A DNA stretch of 64,000 nucleotides from Tolumonas sp008015085 (GCA_029265125.1 JAJUJX010000006.1:124001-188000), one strand, 5' to 3'. Positions 33,779-43,096 are shown, counted from the stretch's first letter. The notes: a model not told the origin generated them from the letters alone. Made by a program: numbers and translations.

Positions 33779-33838
33779 TATACCTTCCCTCTTGAAGCTG
33801 CAGCGGTGTTGGCTGCAACTCCAAGTTATTTGGGTATA
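33779..33838. repeat. dispersed intergenic palindromic repeat, copy 2
   Basis: A 60-bp imperfect inverted repeat running from TATACC to GGGTATA, with TTGAAGCTGCAGC matched by GCTGCAACTCCAAG. It shares TTGAAGCTGCAGCGG with copy 1 at 8261-8275. Confidence 0.65.
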
Positions 33839-33861
33839 GAGGCGCAGAGAAGGGTTACAAC

Positions 33862-34245
33862 TTATTTCTGTTTATCCAGAAATGCTTTGGTTGATTCAAT
33901 TTGTGCCTGTTCAAACGCCAGGCGTGCTTTCAGCATCTCAACAAATTTGGTTTTTACTTTTGGATCTTTAATGTCATCCAGCTGTTTCTGCAGCTGTTCG
34001 GTGTCGTTCATGCGCATATGCATGCCACGGCCATTGGCATCACGACCTTGCATCATTTTACCGTGGCGCATCATGCCAGGGCCAAAACCATCACCATCGG
34101 CATCCGGGCCACCGAAAGGACAAGGCTGAACGGCTGCCGGTGTAGTTGGTGTTGCTGTAGTGGCTGCTTCTGTTGCTGCCCAGCCAGCCAGAGGTAAACT
34201 GATCATCAGGGCCAGGGTCAGCAGTGCTTGTTTGCGAGTTAACAT
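33862..34245 (-). CDS. small periplasmic protein, divergent from a two-component system
   Basis: A 127-residue exported protein. A signal peptide (MLTRKQALLTLALMISLPLAGWA, about 23 residues) precedes an Ala/Thr/Pro-rich linker, a Gly/Met/His-rich segment (GFGPGMMRHGKMMQGRDANGRGMHMRM) that could bind metal, and a helical tail (DTEQLQKQLDDIKDPKVKTKFVEMLKARLAFEQAQIESTKAFL). The layout recalls CpxP/Spy-type proteins but the LTxxQ motif is absent. It is transcribed away from the regulator gene as cpxP is from cpxRA, so it may be a target or sensor partner of that system. Confidence 0.75.
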   Translation of the reverse strand: MLTRKQALLTLALMISLPLAGWAATEAATTATPTTPAAVQPCPFGGPDADGDGFGPGMMRHGKMMQGRDANGRGMHMRMNDTEQLQKQLDDIKDPKVKTKFVEMLKARLAFEQAQIESTKAFLDKQK

Positions 34246-34431
34246 GGTGTATCTCCTCTTCTCACATCAATTTGTTTTTGCACTATCATTACAGACCATA
34301 ATTGTTGCAACGCTGTGCCAAAAACAGACTATTTTGTAACAGACTTTGCCAGATTAGCCCGCTGACATAATTTGCCATACATTCCTTACGCAACTTTATA
34401 TACTGACGGCATACGCTTTCGAGGAACCCGC

Positions 34432-35154
34432 ATGAACCAGCCTTTACCCCACATTCTGGTGGTTGATGACCACGCTGAAATCCGTGATTTGCTGAAACGC
34501 TTTCTTGAGCAACATGGCTTTAAAGTCACCTGTGCCCGTGATGGCAAAGAGATGAAAAAGTTGCTGGATAGCGGTCATTTCACTCTGCTGGTGCTGGATC
34601 TGATGCTGCCGGGGGAAGATGGCCTGACGCTGTGTCGCGATCTACGGGCCAAATCGTCGTTGCCAGTGGTGATGCTGACGGCGATGGGGGAAGAGATGGA
34701 TCGTATCATCGGGCTGGAGATGGGGGCAGATGATTATCTGGCCAAACCGTTTAACCCTCGGGAATTGCTGGCGCGCATTAAGGCTGTATTGCGCCGTGCC
34801 AATCTGATGCCGGAAGTGCAGGACGATTTACCCGGCAAGCTCTATTTTGACCACTGGCAGCTGGATATGTCCCGCCGTGAGCTGATTGATGAGCAGGGGG
34901 TCTCCATCAGTCTCTCAACGGCCGAATTTGATTTACTGAAAGTGTTTCTGGAACGGCCGAAACGGGTGCTGAGCCGCGATCAGTTGCTGGATCTGGCTCG
35001 TGGCCGCGAGGCGCAGGCCTTTGACCGGGCGATTGATACGCTGGTTAGCCGGTTACGCCGTAAACTGGAGCTTGATCCGAAAAAACCGGAACTGATTAAG
35101 ACGGTATGGGGGGGTGGCTATATGTTCAGTGCTGAGGTTCGGCATGACAATTGA
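34432..35154 (+). CDS. OmpR-family response regulator
   Basis: A 240-residue regulator. The receiver domain (7-120) has the acidic pair D12-D13, phosphoacceptor D56 (LLVLDLMLPGEDG) and K in LAKPFNPREL. The winged-helix output domain follows (STAEFDLLKVFLERPKRVLSRDQLLDLARG...AIDTLVSRLRRKLE...IKTVWGGGYMF). The ATG at 34432 has GAGGAA upstream and is chosen over an in-frame ATG at 34372. It overlaps the sensor kinase gene by 11 bases. Confidence 0.93.
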   Translation: MNQPLPHILVVDDHAEIRDLLKRFLEQHGFKVTCARDGKEMKKLLDSGHFTLLVLDLMLPGEDGLTLCRDLRAKSSLPVVMLTAMGEEMDRIIGLEMGADDYLAKPFNPRELLARIKAVLRRANLMPEVQDDLPGKLYFDHWQLDMSRRELIDEQGVSISLSTAEFDLLKVFLERPKRVLSRDQLLDLARGREAQAFDRAIDTLVSRLRRKLELDPKKPELIKTVWGGGYMFSAEVRHDN

Positions 35155-36559
35155 GTGGCCTTCTCGCTGGCGGCGCTGGTTGCCACAGAGCATTACTGCT
35201 CAGATCCTGCTGCTGGCGCTGGCCGGGCTGATATTGGCACAGGTGCTGGGGTTACAGATTTATCAGCATGAACGGGACGAAGCACTGGGGCTGGTGAACA
35301 GTCGTAATGCGATTATTCGTTTATCGTCAGTCGTTCGTCTGTTAAGCAGCTCGCCACCACAGTTACATGAGGAGATCTTGCGGGCCAGCCGTAGTGAAAC
35401 ACTGGTGATGCGTATTCAGGACGTGCCGCTGTCTCCCAGCGAGCACAACGTTGATTATGAAAACATCTTCCGCCGTTTGCTGGATTATCCGAACAGCCTG
35501 ACTATTCAAATCAGTGCGGAAAAAGTGCGGGATATGCCGCCGCCCGTTATGTTTCAGCAGATGCATGACAAAGACGGCAAAGGGCGTATGCACGGCAACA
35601 GTTTTCCGCCGCCGATCTGGCTGCGGGATGTGCGTATGTATGGTTCGATTGAGCTGGTGGATGGCCGTTGGCTCAATTTCAGCTCATTGGCCGATCGCGA
35701 GCCGCCAACCTGGTCACCGAGTTCACTGCTGAGCCTATTACTGGTGGCGCTGCTGGTCGGTGGTGTGCTGATCATCTTACTGCGGCGGGCGACCCGTCCG
35801 CTCAAACTGCTGGCGCAACAGGCTGAACAATTTGGCCGCGGTGATGCTATTCCGCCGCTGGATGAAACCGGCCCGCTGGAGATAGCCGAAACGCTGGCTG
35901 CCTTTAACCGCATGCAGCTACGCCTGAACCGCTTTGTACAGGATCGTACCCAGATGCTGGCCGCGATTTCTCATGATCTGCGTACGCCATTGACCAGTCT
36001 GCGGCTGCGCTGTGAGTTTCTGCCGGATGGTGACGATCGCGAACGGATGCTGCAAACACTGGCGCAGATGGAAAGTATGCTGCACGCCACGCTCAGTTTT
36101 GCCCGTGACGAACATCAGGGTGAGCCAAGCCGTCAGGTTGATCTGGTGAGTCTGCTGCATAGTTTGTGTGATGATTATGAGGACAATGGCCAGCCTGTTG
36201 TGTGTCTGGCGGAAGGCAAACGGGTTTATCAGTGCCGGCCGGAAGTGTTGCGGCGGGTGTTACAGAACTTGATCAGCAACGCTCTCAAATATGCCGGCGA
36301 TGCGGAAGTATCGCTTGAGGAAACAACGTCTTCCGTGCTGATCCGGGTTCGGGACCATGGTACCGGTATTCCGGAAGAGCAGCTGGAAAGTGTCTTCAAA
36401 CCGTTCTACCGGCTGGATGAGGCGCGTAATACCGAAGATGGCAGTGTCGGACTGGGTTTATCCATTGCCCGCACGCTGATCCATCAGCATGGTGGGGAGT
36501 TACGTCTGAAGAATATGCCGGATGGCGGATTACAGGCAGAAATTGAATTACCGGCCTGA
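35144..36559 (+). CDS. sensor histidine kinase, partner of the OmpR-type regulator
   Basis: A 471-residue inner-membrane kinase. Two helices (about 19-38 and 193-213) enclose a 150-residue periplasmic domain with a Met/His-rich stretch (MFQQMHDKDGKGRMHGNSF, about 136-154). HAMP, HisKA with H277 (AAISHDLRTPLTSLRL) and a HATPase domain (NLISNALKYA, DHGTGIPEE, GLGLSIA) follow. The Met/His-rich parts in both the sensor and the divergent periplasmic protein hint at a metal or envelope-stress signal. GAGG precedes the ATG at 35144. Confidence 0.92.
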   Translation: MTIEWPSRWRRWLPQSITAQILLLALAGLILAQVLGLQIYQHERDEALGLVNSRNAIIRLSSVVRLLSSSPPQLHEEILRASRSETLVMRIQDVPLSPSEHNVDYENIFRRLLDYPNSLTIQISAEKVRDMPPPVMFQQMHDKDGKGRMHGNSFPPPIWLRDVRMYGSIELVDGRWLNFSSLADREPPTWSPSSLLSLLLVALLVGGVLIILLRRATRPLKLLAQQAEQFGRGDAIPPLDETGPLEIAETLAAFNRMQLRLNRFVQDRTQMLAAISHDLRTPLTSLRLRCEFLPDGDDRERMLQTLAQMESMLHATLSFARDEHQGEPSRQVDLVSLLHSLCDDYEDNGQPVVCLAEGKRVYQCRPEVLRRVLQNLISNALKYAGDAEVSLEETTSSVLIRVRDHGTGIPEEQLESVFKPFYRLDEARNTEDGSVGLGLSIARTLIHQHGGELRLKNMPDGGLQAEIELPA

Positions 36560-36564
36560 GAGAG

Positions 36565-36585
36565 GGGGAATCGCTTGGTTTCCCC
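36565..36585 (+). terminator. weak hairpin after the sensor kinase gene
   Basis: GGGGAA and TTCCCC form a six-bp stem; the T run after it is poor. Confidence 0.35.
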
Positions 36586-36636
36586 TGGTTAAATCCGTAT
36601 AGTCGTCAGGTTTTCCTGACAGGATTAGAGAATAGA

Positions 36637-38700
36637 ATGTTTCAAGATAACCCGTTACTGGCGCAGCTCAAGCAGCAGCTGCGTGACAATCTGCCGAAAA
36701 AAGAAGGGGTCGTTCGTGCCTCAGATCGTGGTTTCGGCTTTCTGGAAACCGATCATCGCGGAGAAAGCTATTTCATCGCGCCTCAGCAGATGAAACGGGT
36801 AATGCATGGTGATCGCATCATCGCTGTTATTCGTTCCGAAAATGGCAAAGAGCAGGCAGAACCGGAATCGTTGGTCACTCCTTTTCTGAGCCGCTTTGTC
36901 GCACGTATTAAAGTCATTAAAGACCGCCTGTTTGTGGTGCCTGATCATCCGGTACTGAAAGAGGTACTGAAAGCCCGTCCGAAAAAAGGGCTGGATGAGA
37001 AACAGTTCAAAGAAGGTGACTGGGTTATTGCTAACCTGAAACGTCATGCACTGGGCGAAGAAGCTAACGGCCACTTTGCCGAAATCACTGAATACGTGAC
37101 CCATAACAATGATCCGGAAGCACCATGGTGGGTGGTATTACGTCGCCATGATTTAGCCCGTGCTGCGCCGGAAATCGAACAAGACTGGCAGCTGCGCGAT
37201 GAAGGCCTGAGCCGTGAGGATCTGACCGCTTTACCGTTCGTGACTATTGACGGCGAGTCCACCAAAGACATGGACGATGCGCTCTATGTCGAAACCACCG
37301 ATAACGGCTGGAAGCTGCTGGTGGCGATCGCTGATCCGACTGCCTATTTTGAGCCGGGCAGTGAGCTGGATAAAGAAGCCGCTAAACGCGCCTTTACCGT
37401 CTATCTGCCGGGCCGCAACATTCCGATGATCCCGCGCCATTTAAGTGATGAGCTGTGCTCTCTGGTGGAAGGGGAAGATCGTCCGACGCTGTGCTGTGAA
37501 ATGTTTATCACGGCAGAAGGTGCTCTGCTGCCGGAACCGCGTTTCTTTGCGGCGACGATCCGTTCACAGGGCCGTCTGATTTACGATCAGGTCTCTGATT
37601 TACTAGAAAATGGCAGTGCCGACGGCTTTGCGCCGGTACCAGCCGTAGCAGAGCAGATTGCGCTGCTGCACGCAGCTACTTCTGCTCGTCAGACATGGCG
37701 TAAAGAACATGCCATTCTGTTTAAAGATCGCCCAGATTACGATTTTGAACTGAATGAAGCCGGGGAAGTGGTGGCCATTCATGCCTCTTTCCGCCGCAGT
37801 GCCAACAAGATCGTGGAAGAAGCGATGATCGCGGCGAACCAGTGTGCCGGTGATTTCCTCGCGCAGCAGCCGGGTTACGGTATTTTCAACGTCCACGCCG
37901 GTCTGGATGTCGATAAGTTCAAGGGTGCACAGGAGCTGCTGCAACAGCACAATGCCCCGATCACCGATGAATCGCTGTTCACACTGGAAGGCTTCTGCAA
38001 ACTACGTCACTGGCTGGATGCACAACCAACCAGTTATCTGGATAACCGTATTCGCCGCTTCCAGACCTACTCATTGATGTCGACTGAACCCGGCTCGCAT
38101 TTTGGTCTGGGTCTGACGCACTACGCTACCTGGACATCGCCGATCCGTAAATACGGTGACATGATTAACCACCGTATTCTGAAGGCCATCATCAGCCAGC
38201 AGGAAATCCCGGCCTGTCCGGATGCGGCATTGAGCGAATCTCTGAGTCTGGCGCGTCGCAGTAACCGGATGGCGGAGCGCGATATCGGTGACTGGCTGTA
38301 TGTCCGCTTCCTGGCACCGGCGGTGGCGTCACAGCAAGTATTCGATGCTGAAGTGATGGATGTCATGCGCAGTGGGATTAAAGTACGTCTGCTGGAAAAC
38401 GGCGCGGTGTGTTTTATTCCGGCCAGCCTGATCCTGAAAGATCGTAAACGTTTTGTCTGCAGTCATGACGAAGGTCGAGCTTCTCTTGATGGTGAAGTTT
38501 ACTACGAGTTGGGCCAAACCATTCAAGTCAGATTGCAGGATGCGATTGAAGCAACCCGCACGTTGATAGCGATTCCGACTGAACTGCCATCAGCGGCAGC
38601 GCCGGTGACCAAAGAAGCACTGGCAGAATCAGAGCATGAACTGATTGACGAGCTGCTGACGGAACCGGAAGAGAGCGTTCCTGAAGAAGACGAAGCGTAA
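36637..38700 (+). CDS. rnb: exoribonuclease II
   Basis: A 687-residue 3'-5' exoribonuclease (E. coli RNase II is 644). The start MFQDNPLLAQLKQQL is nearly identical to the E. coli protein. Two N-terminal cold-shock domains (about 20-170) are followed by the RNB catalytic domain with D205, D211, D213 and D214 (DGESTKDMDDA), and a C-terminal S1 domain (about 555-640). An acidic tail of about 40 residues (ALAESEHELIDELLTEPEESVPEEDEA) accounts for the extra length. Acts in mRNA decay in the cytoplasm. A GTCAGG/CCTGAC hairpin (36605-36620) precedes its ribosome binding site. Confidence 0.94.
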   Translation: MFQDNPLLAQLKQQLRDNLPKKEGVVRASDRGFGFLETDHRGESYFIAPQQMKRVMHGDRIIAVIRSENGKEQAEPESLVTPFLSRFVARIKVIKDRLFVVPDHPVLKEVLKARPKKGLDEKQFKEGDWVIANLKRHALGEEANGHFAEITEYVTHNNDPEAPWWVVLRRHDLARAAPEIEQDWQLRDEGLSREDLTALPFVTIDGESTKDMDDALYVETTDNGWKLLVAIADPTAYFEPGSELDKEAAKRAFTVYLPGRNIPMIPRHLSDELCSLVEGEDRPTLCCEMFITAEGALLPEPRFFAATIRSQGRLIYDQVSDLLENGSADGFAPVPAVAEQIALLHAATSARQTWRKEHAILFKDRPDYDFELNEAGEVVAIHASFRRSANKIVEEAMIAANQCAGDFLAQQPGYGIFNVHAGLDVDKFKGAQELLQQHNAPITDESLFTLEGFCKLRHWLDAQPTSYLDNRIRRFQTYSLMSTEPGSHFGLGLTHYATWTSPIRKYGDMINHRILKAIISQQEIPACPDAALSESLSLARRSNRMAERDIGDWLYVRFLAPAVASQQVFDAEVMDVMRSGIKVRLLENGAVCFIPASLILKDRKRFVCSHDEGRASLDGEVYYELGQTIQVRLQDAIEATRTLIAIPTELPSAAAPVTKEALAESEHELIDELLTEPEESVPEEDEA

Positions 38701-38716
38701 TCGGTAAACGACAAAC

Positions 38717-38745
38717 AAAAAGGAGGCAAATCAGCCTCCTTTTTT
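38717..38745. terminator. terminator between rnb and yhhL
   Basis: AAAAAGGAGGC, AAATCA, GCCTCCTTTTT with T run after. It works on both strands for the convergent genes. Confidence 0.9.
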
Positions 38746-38767
38746 CATGCTGTTTTTTTGTATTCTG

Positions 38768-39088
38768 TTAGTTCTGAGTACGCTTTGCCTCAATTTCAGC
38801 TTTTTTCTTTAGCGATGCCTGATACAGCGATTCGCGCAGTTCGAACATGCGGAAAAAACCAAACAGCAACAACTCAATATAGTCACGCTTGGTCAGCTTG
38901 ATTAAGTCTTTAGCAACCAGAGTCATGATGGCCGCCTGGATGCCGTGCACCATCAGAACCAGTACCGCGAACACCGGAATTAATGTATGAATTTTGCCTT
39001 CCAGCGGATGAAAAAAGGTGAAATAGACACTTCCCAGCCAGAACCCCATTACAATCAGTTTGGCTAACAACAGAAAAAACCATTTCAT
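38768..39088 (-). CDS. yhhL: DUF1145 membrane protein YhhL
   Basis: A 106-residue protein with about three membrane helices (FFLLLAKLIVMGFWLGSVYF; HTLIPVFAVLVLMVHGIQAAIMTLVA; IELLLFGFFRMFEL) and a basic tail. It matches E. coli YhhL, which is also next to rsmD. It overlaps rsmD by four bases (ATGA). Function unknown. Confidence 0.88.
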   Translation of the reverse strand: MKWFFLLLAKLIVMGFWLGSVYFTFFHPLEGKIHTLIPVFAVLVLMVHGIQAAIMTLVAKDLIKLTKRDYIELLLFGFFRMFELRESLYQASLKKKAEIEAKRTQN

Positions 39089-39702
39089 GGTGACGGACGC
39101 TCCCGTAAATACAACTGATAACAGACCTGACCAGCCTGTTTATCTTTTAATAATTGCCAGTTTGCAGGGATAACCGGTGGTGTTCCTTCATTTTCCCGTT
39201 CCAGATAAATCAGCGCACTATCCGCTAGCCAGCCCTGTTGTTCCAGCAGCGGGATCACTTGGGATAACAGCTCTTTGCGGAACGGCGGATCTAAAAACAC
39301 CAGCTCAAACGGTTCTGTACAAGGCTGCTGTAACACCTGTAACGCATCGCGGCAGACGACCTGCGCCTGTGTGCATTGCAACGTTTGCAGGTTTTGCTGT
39401 AGCTGGCGTGCTGCTTTTGGCTCCTGCTCTATCATCATGACATAACTGGCATAACGGGAGAGTGCTTCAAATCCCAAACTGCCACTTCCGGCAAAGACAT
39501 CCAGACAACGGCTGTGACGGACATCCGTCGCCAGCCAGTTAAACAGCGTTTCTTTTACCCGATCAGTGGTCGGGCGCAATCCTTCTACGTCATGAACTGG
39601 CAACTTGCGGCCTCGCCACTGACCACTGATTAGACGGATCGTTCCGCTTCTGCCAGCAGAAGCAGTTGAACGAGAAGAAGAGGAAGTTTTGCTGCGCGCC
39701 AT
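39085..39702 (-). CDS. rsmD: 16S rRNA (guanine966-N2)-methyltransferase RsmD
   Basis: A 205-residue SAM-dependent enzyme that methylates G966 of 16S rRNA in the 30S subunit. The SAM-binding motif is CLDVFAGSGSLGFEALSR (about 65-82), and the catalytic motif is FLDPPF (about 134-139). The Ser/Arg-rich first 20 residues are unstructured. It reads away from ftsY, as in E. coli. Confidence 0.95.
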   Translation of the reverse strand: MARSKTSSSSRSTASAGRSGTIRLISGQWRGRKLPVHDVEGLRPTTDRVKETLFNWLATDVRHSRCLDVFAGSGSLGFEALSRYASYVMMIEQEPKAARQLQQNLQTLQCTQAQVVCRDALQVLQQPCTEPFELVFLDPPFRKELLSQVIPLLEQQGWLADSALIYLERENEGTPPVIPANWQLLKDKQAGQVCYQLYLRERPSP

Positions 39703-39736
39703 GGGGTTTCTTCATCAAAAGCCGGAAAAGGTGGTA

Positions 39737-39766
39737 GTATGACGCCCAGTTTATGTACCGTCATAC
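39737..39766. repeat. inverted repeat between rsmD and ftsY
   Basis: GTATGACG and CGTCATAC form a perfect 8-bp stem with a 14-base loop, between the divergent rsmD and ftsY starts. Possible leader hairpin or operator. Confidence 0.35.
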
Positions 39767-39815
39767 CCTCGAAGGCGGCATTCTAACAGCCTATGCAGCA
39801 AGTGAGTAATCGTTA

Positions 39816-41135
39816 ATGGCAAAAGGATTTTTCTCCTGGTTCAACCGGGGTTCAAAAGATAAAGCAGCGCCACAAGAGACCCAGCCTGAAGAGTCACTGA
39901 AGGTCACGCCGGAGGCTGCTGAACAGCCAGCTCAGCCAGACATTGAGTCTGTCCCTGTGACTGAGCCGCAGGCGGAAATACGTGAGCAGGTCGTGCCGGT
40001 TGTTGCTGAAACCGTGTCTGAGCCTGTTGCTACTATTCATGAAGTGGCTGAAATGCAGTCACCTGAAGCAACTGAGCCTGAAGTAGCAGAAACGCCAAAA
40101 GCTCTGGAAGCACCAGAAATTCAGGAAGTAGACGCTGTCGCAGAAGAACCCCTGATCAGTGAATTTGCTGTGGCCGAGCAGCAGGAAGAAACACAGGAAA
40201 AACCGAAACGCGCTGGCCTATTCAGTCGTCTGGTAAAAGGTCTGATGCGTACCCGTGAATCGATCGGTGCCGGCTTCATGGCGCTGTTCCGCGGCAAAAA
40301 ACTCGATGATGACCTGTTTGATGAACTGGAAACACAGCTGCTGACCGCTGACTTAGGGGTAGAAACCACGCAACGCATCATGCAGAGCCTGACCAAACAG
40401 GCCAAGCTGCATCAGCTGAAAGATGCTGAAGCACTTTATGATCTGCTGAAGCAGGAGATGGCAGCCATTCTGCAACCGGTCAGTCAGCCACTGCAGATCG
40501 ACAGCAGTAAAACACCGTATGTCATCCTGATGGTCGGAGTGAACGGCGTCGGCAAAACCACCACCATTGGCAAACTCGCTAAGCTGTTCCAGGCGCAGGG
40601 TAAATCAGTGATGCTGGCAGCAGGCGATACTTTCCGGGCCGCCGCAGTAGAACAGCTGCAAGTGTGGGGGCAACGTAACCATATCCCGGTGATCGCCCAG
40701 CATACTGGTGCTGATTCAGCTTCGGTGATTTTCGATGCGATCCAGGCTGCGAAGTCCCGAGGTGTTGATATTCTGATTGCTGATACGGCCGGGCGTTTGC
40801 AGAACAAGAACCATCTGATGGAAGAGTTGAAAAAAATCGTGCGTGTCATGAAAAAACACGACGAGAGTGCACCGCATGAAGTCATGCTGACACTCGATGC
40901 CAGCACCGGTCAGAATGCCATCAGTCAGGCTAAATTGTTCGGCGAGGCCGTTGGTGTGAATGGCATTACACTGACTAAACTCGACGGTACTGCGAAAGGC
41001 GGGGTGATTTTCGCCATTGCCAATCAGTTTAATATCCCAATCCGTTATATCGGGGTGGGTGAAGCGATTGAAGATCTGCGTCAGTTTGAAGCGAATGATT
41101 TTATCGAAGCACTGTTCAGCGGAGAGCAACACTAA
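39816..41135 (+). CDS. ftsY: signal recognition particle receptor FtsY
   Basis: A 439-residue GTPase that docks SRP-ribosome complexes at the membrane. The first 140 residues are an acidic, Glu/Pro-rich A domain for membrane contact; the N domain (about 145-225) and G domain follow with G1 GVNGVGKTTTIGKLA, DTFRAAAVEQL, DTAGRLQNK and TKLDGTAKGG. First gene of the conserved ftsYEX block; three bases separate it from ftsE. Confidence 0.96.
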   Translation: MAKGFFSWFNRGSKDKAAPQETQPEESLKVTPEAAEQPAQPDIESVPVTEPQAEIREQVVPVVAETVSEPVATIHEVAEMQSPEATEPEVAETPKALEAPEIQEVDAVAEEPLISEFAVAEQQEETQEKPKRAGLFSRLVKGLMRTRESIGAGFMALFRGKKLDDDLFDELETQLLTADLGVETTQRIMQSLTKQAKLHQLKDAEALYDLLKQEMAAILQPVSQPLQIDSSKTPYVILMVGVNGVGKTTTIGKLAKLFQAQGKSVMLAAGDTFRAAAVEQLQVWGQRNHIPVIAQHTGADSASVIFDAIQAAKSRGVDILIADTAGRLQNKNHLMEELKKIVRVMKKHDESAPHEVMLTLDASTGQNAISQAKLFGEAVGVNGITLTKLDGTAKGGVIFAIANQFNIPIRYIGVGEAIEDLRQFEANDFIEALFSGEQH

Positions 41136-41138
41136 ACC

Positions 41139-41816
41139 ATGATCCAGTTTGACCATGTCAGTAAGGTATACAGCGGTGGTCACATGGCACTGCAGAAAGT
41201 CAGCTTTCAGCTGCGTTCTGGGGAAATGGCCTTTTTGACTGGTCATTCCGGAGCAGGGAAAAGTACCTTACTCAAACTTATCAGTATGCAGGAGCGGCCA
41301 TCAGATGGCCGCATTCTCTTTAATCGTCGCGACCTTTCGCAAATCTCCAAGGCTGAAGTACCTTTTATCCGCCGTCAGATCGGCATGATTTTTCAGGATC
41401 ACCGCCTGCTGCTTGATCGCTCGGTATTCGACAATGTTGCCTTACCGCTGCAGATCTCCGGTGCATCACCGCTGGAAATTCAGAAACGAGTGATGGCCGC
41501 GCTGGATAAAGTGCACCTGCATAACAAGGCTCAGCATCTGCCGATGATGCTCTCCGGCGGTGAACAGCAACGGGTCGGCATTGCCCGAGCCATTGTCAAC
41601 ATGCCGCCTTTGCTGCTGGCCGATGAACCGACCGGTAATCTTGATGCTGATCTGGCGCACGAAATCATGCTGCTGTTCCGCGAACTGAATGCGCTGGGTG
41701 TAGCGATCCTGATTGCAAGTCATGACCAGAAACTGATTGAAGAGAGTGGCCAGCGTAAGCTGGTGCTACAGCAAGGTCGTCTGGTGGAAGATACAGGAGC
41801 AGAACATGGCGCGTAA
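41139..41816 (+). CDS. ftsE: cell-division ATP-binding protein FtsE
   Basis: A 225-residue ABC ATPase. It pairs with FtsX to activate septal peptidoglycan hydrolases through periplasmic partners at the divisome. Walker A GHSGAGKST (about 36-44), signature LSGGEQQRVGIARA and Walker B LLLADEPTGNLD are present. It overlaps ftsX by 11 bases. Confidence 0.96.
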   Translation: MIQFDHVSKVYSGGHMALQKVSFQLRSGEMAFLTGHSGAGKSTLLKLISMQERPSDGRILFNRRDLSQISKAEVPFIRRQIGMIFQDHRLLLDRSVFDNVALPLQISGASPLEIQKRVMAALDKVHLHNKAQHLPMMLSGGEQQRVGIARAIVNMPPLLLADEPTGNLDADLAHEIMLLFRELNALGVAILIASHDQKLIEESGQRKLVLQQGRLVEDTGAEHGA

Positions 41817-42774
41817 ATCCAACTCGCATGTGCAGTCTGCACCGGGACACAGCAACCGTTTCGCGCTGTGGGTGTATATCCATCTGCAGCAATTGCGGCA
41901 GACCATGCGCGAGATTTGGCACACCCCGCTGACCTCACTGATGACGATTGGCGTGATAGGTGTCAGTCTGGCGCTGCCGGCTGCACTGATGGTGATCCTG
42001 AAGAATGCTGAAAGTGTAACCGCTCAGTGGCAAAGCGGCACACAAATTACCCTCTATCTGCAAAAAGGCACCAGTGATGCGGAAGTTCAGTCGCTGCAGG
42101 ATCGCATCCGTCAGAATAGTCAGGTGGAATCGGTGCGGTATATTTCGCCGGAGCAGGGGATGACGGAGTTCAAAGCCATTTCCGGGTTCTCTGAAGCGCA
42201 GGCATATTTATCTGATAACCCGTTACCGCCAGTGCTGGAGGTAAAACCGCGCCAGGTATTCCACAGCCCGCAGGAAAGCGAACAACTACTGCAGAGCCTG
42301 AAACAGGAAAGTGCGGTTCAGCAGGCAAAACTGGATATCCAGTGGGTGACCCGGCTGAATGGTATCATTGAACTGGCTCGTCAGCTGGTACATGTGTTCG
42401 GTGGCTTTCTGGTGATCGGGTTGATGCTGACCGTTGCCAACACGCTGCGGCTGTATATCTTCAGCCGTCGCTCAGAAATCGAAGTGATGAAGCTGGTGGG
42501 TGCAACGGATGGTTTTATCCAGCGACCGTTCCTTTATCTGGGTTTCTGGTATGGCGTGGTGGGCGGTTTAGTAGCCTGGTGGCTATCTGAAGTATTGCTG
42601 CTACTGAGTGAGCAGGCGGTGACGTATCTGGCTGAGTTATACGACAGCAGTTTTCGTCTCACCGGACTTGGTTCTGCGGATGGCGGGTTGTTGATCCTGC
42701 TTGGCGTTTCGCTCAGTATGGGGGCTGCCTGGTTTTCGGTACATAAACACCTGCGTGAAATTGAACCACAATAA
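41806..42774 (+). CDS. ftsX: cell-division protein FtsX
   Basis: A 322-residue inner-membrane protein with four helices. The first (about 45-65, TSLMTIGVIGVSLALPAALMVIL) precedes a periplasmic loop that recruits hydrolase activators; three more form the FtsX fold (about 198-218, 245-265, 290-312). The ATG at 41806 (MARKSNSHVQ) lies inside the ftsE end and is preferred to an in-frame ATG at 41737 that would overlap ftsE deeply. Confidence 0.95.
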   Translation: MARKSNSHVQSAPGHSNRFALWVYIHLQQLRQTMREIWHTPLTSLMTIGVIGVSLALPAALMVILKNAESVTAQWQSGTQITLYLQKGTSDAEVQSLQDRIRQNSQVESVRYISPEQGMTEFKAISGFSEAQAYLSDNPLPPVLEVKPRQVFHSPQESEQLLQSLKQESAVQQAKLDIQWVTRLNGIIELARQLVHVFGGFLVIGLMLTVANTLRLYIFSRRSEIEVMKLVGATDGFIQRPFLYLGFWYGVVGGLVAWWLSEVLLLLSEQAVTYLAELYDSSFRLTGLGSADGGLLILLGVSLSMGAAWFSVHKHLREIEPQ

Positions 42775-43096
42775 TTTTTAAAAAAAGATCGAAAAATAGC
42801 GAACTTTTAGACAAACCGCTTGTCTCAATTATTGAGGGTTAATTCTGTTGGGAAAGTCATCTTTCTCCTTTGGCTTGGTGATGATGTATTTTTGATACTT
42901 GGTATATCGGAAACATGCTCAGATTTCGGGGAGTCTTTGGATCTCCCCTTTTTTCTGTCTAAAATTTGTTAACAAGCGTGACAAGATATGCAAAACTTGA
43001 TATTGAACAAGTTTAACTATCCCGAACGCTTACGGGATGTGTTATTACAAGCATCTTTGAATGAAGCATTCGACGTTAAGGTAAAAGAGGTATTCG
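42775..43096. other. ftsX-rpoH intergenic region
   Basis: 322 bp with the ftsYEX terminator (42928-42955) and a 39-codon open frame running into rpoH (42988-43107). No promoter stands out as strong. Confidence 0.5.
42928..42955 (+). terminator. terminator of the ftsYEX operon
   Basis: GGGGAG, nine-base loop, CTCCCC, then a run of T. Confidence 0.85.

Noticed and set aside
42997..43025. TTGATA as a -35 box of an rpoH promoter
   Set aside because: No acceptable -10 lies at 16-18 bp; TAACTA is only 11 bp away.
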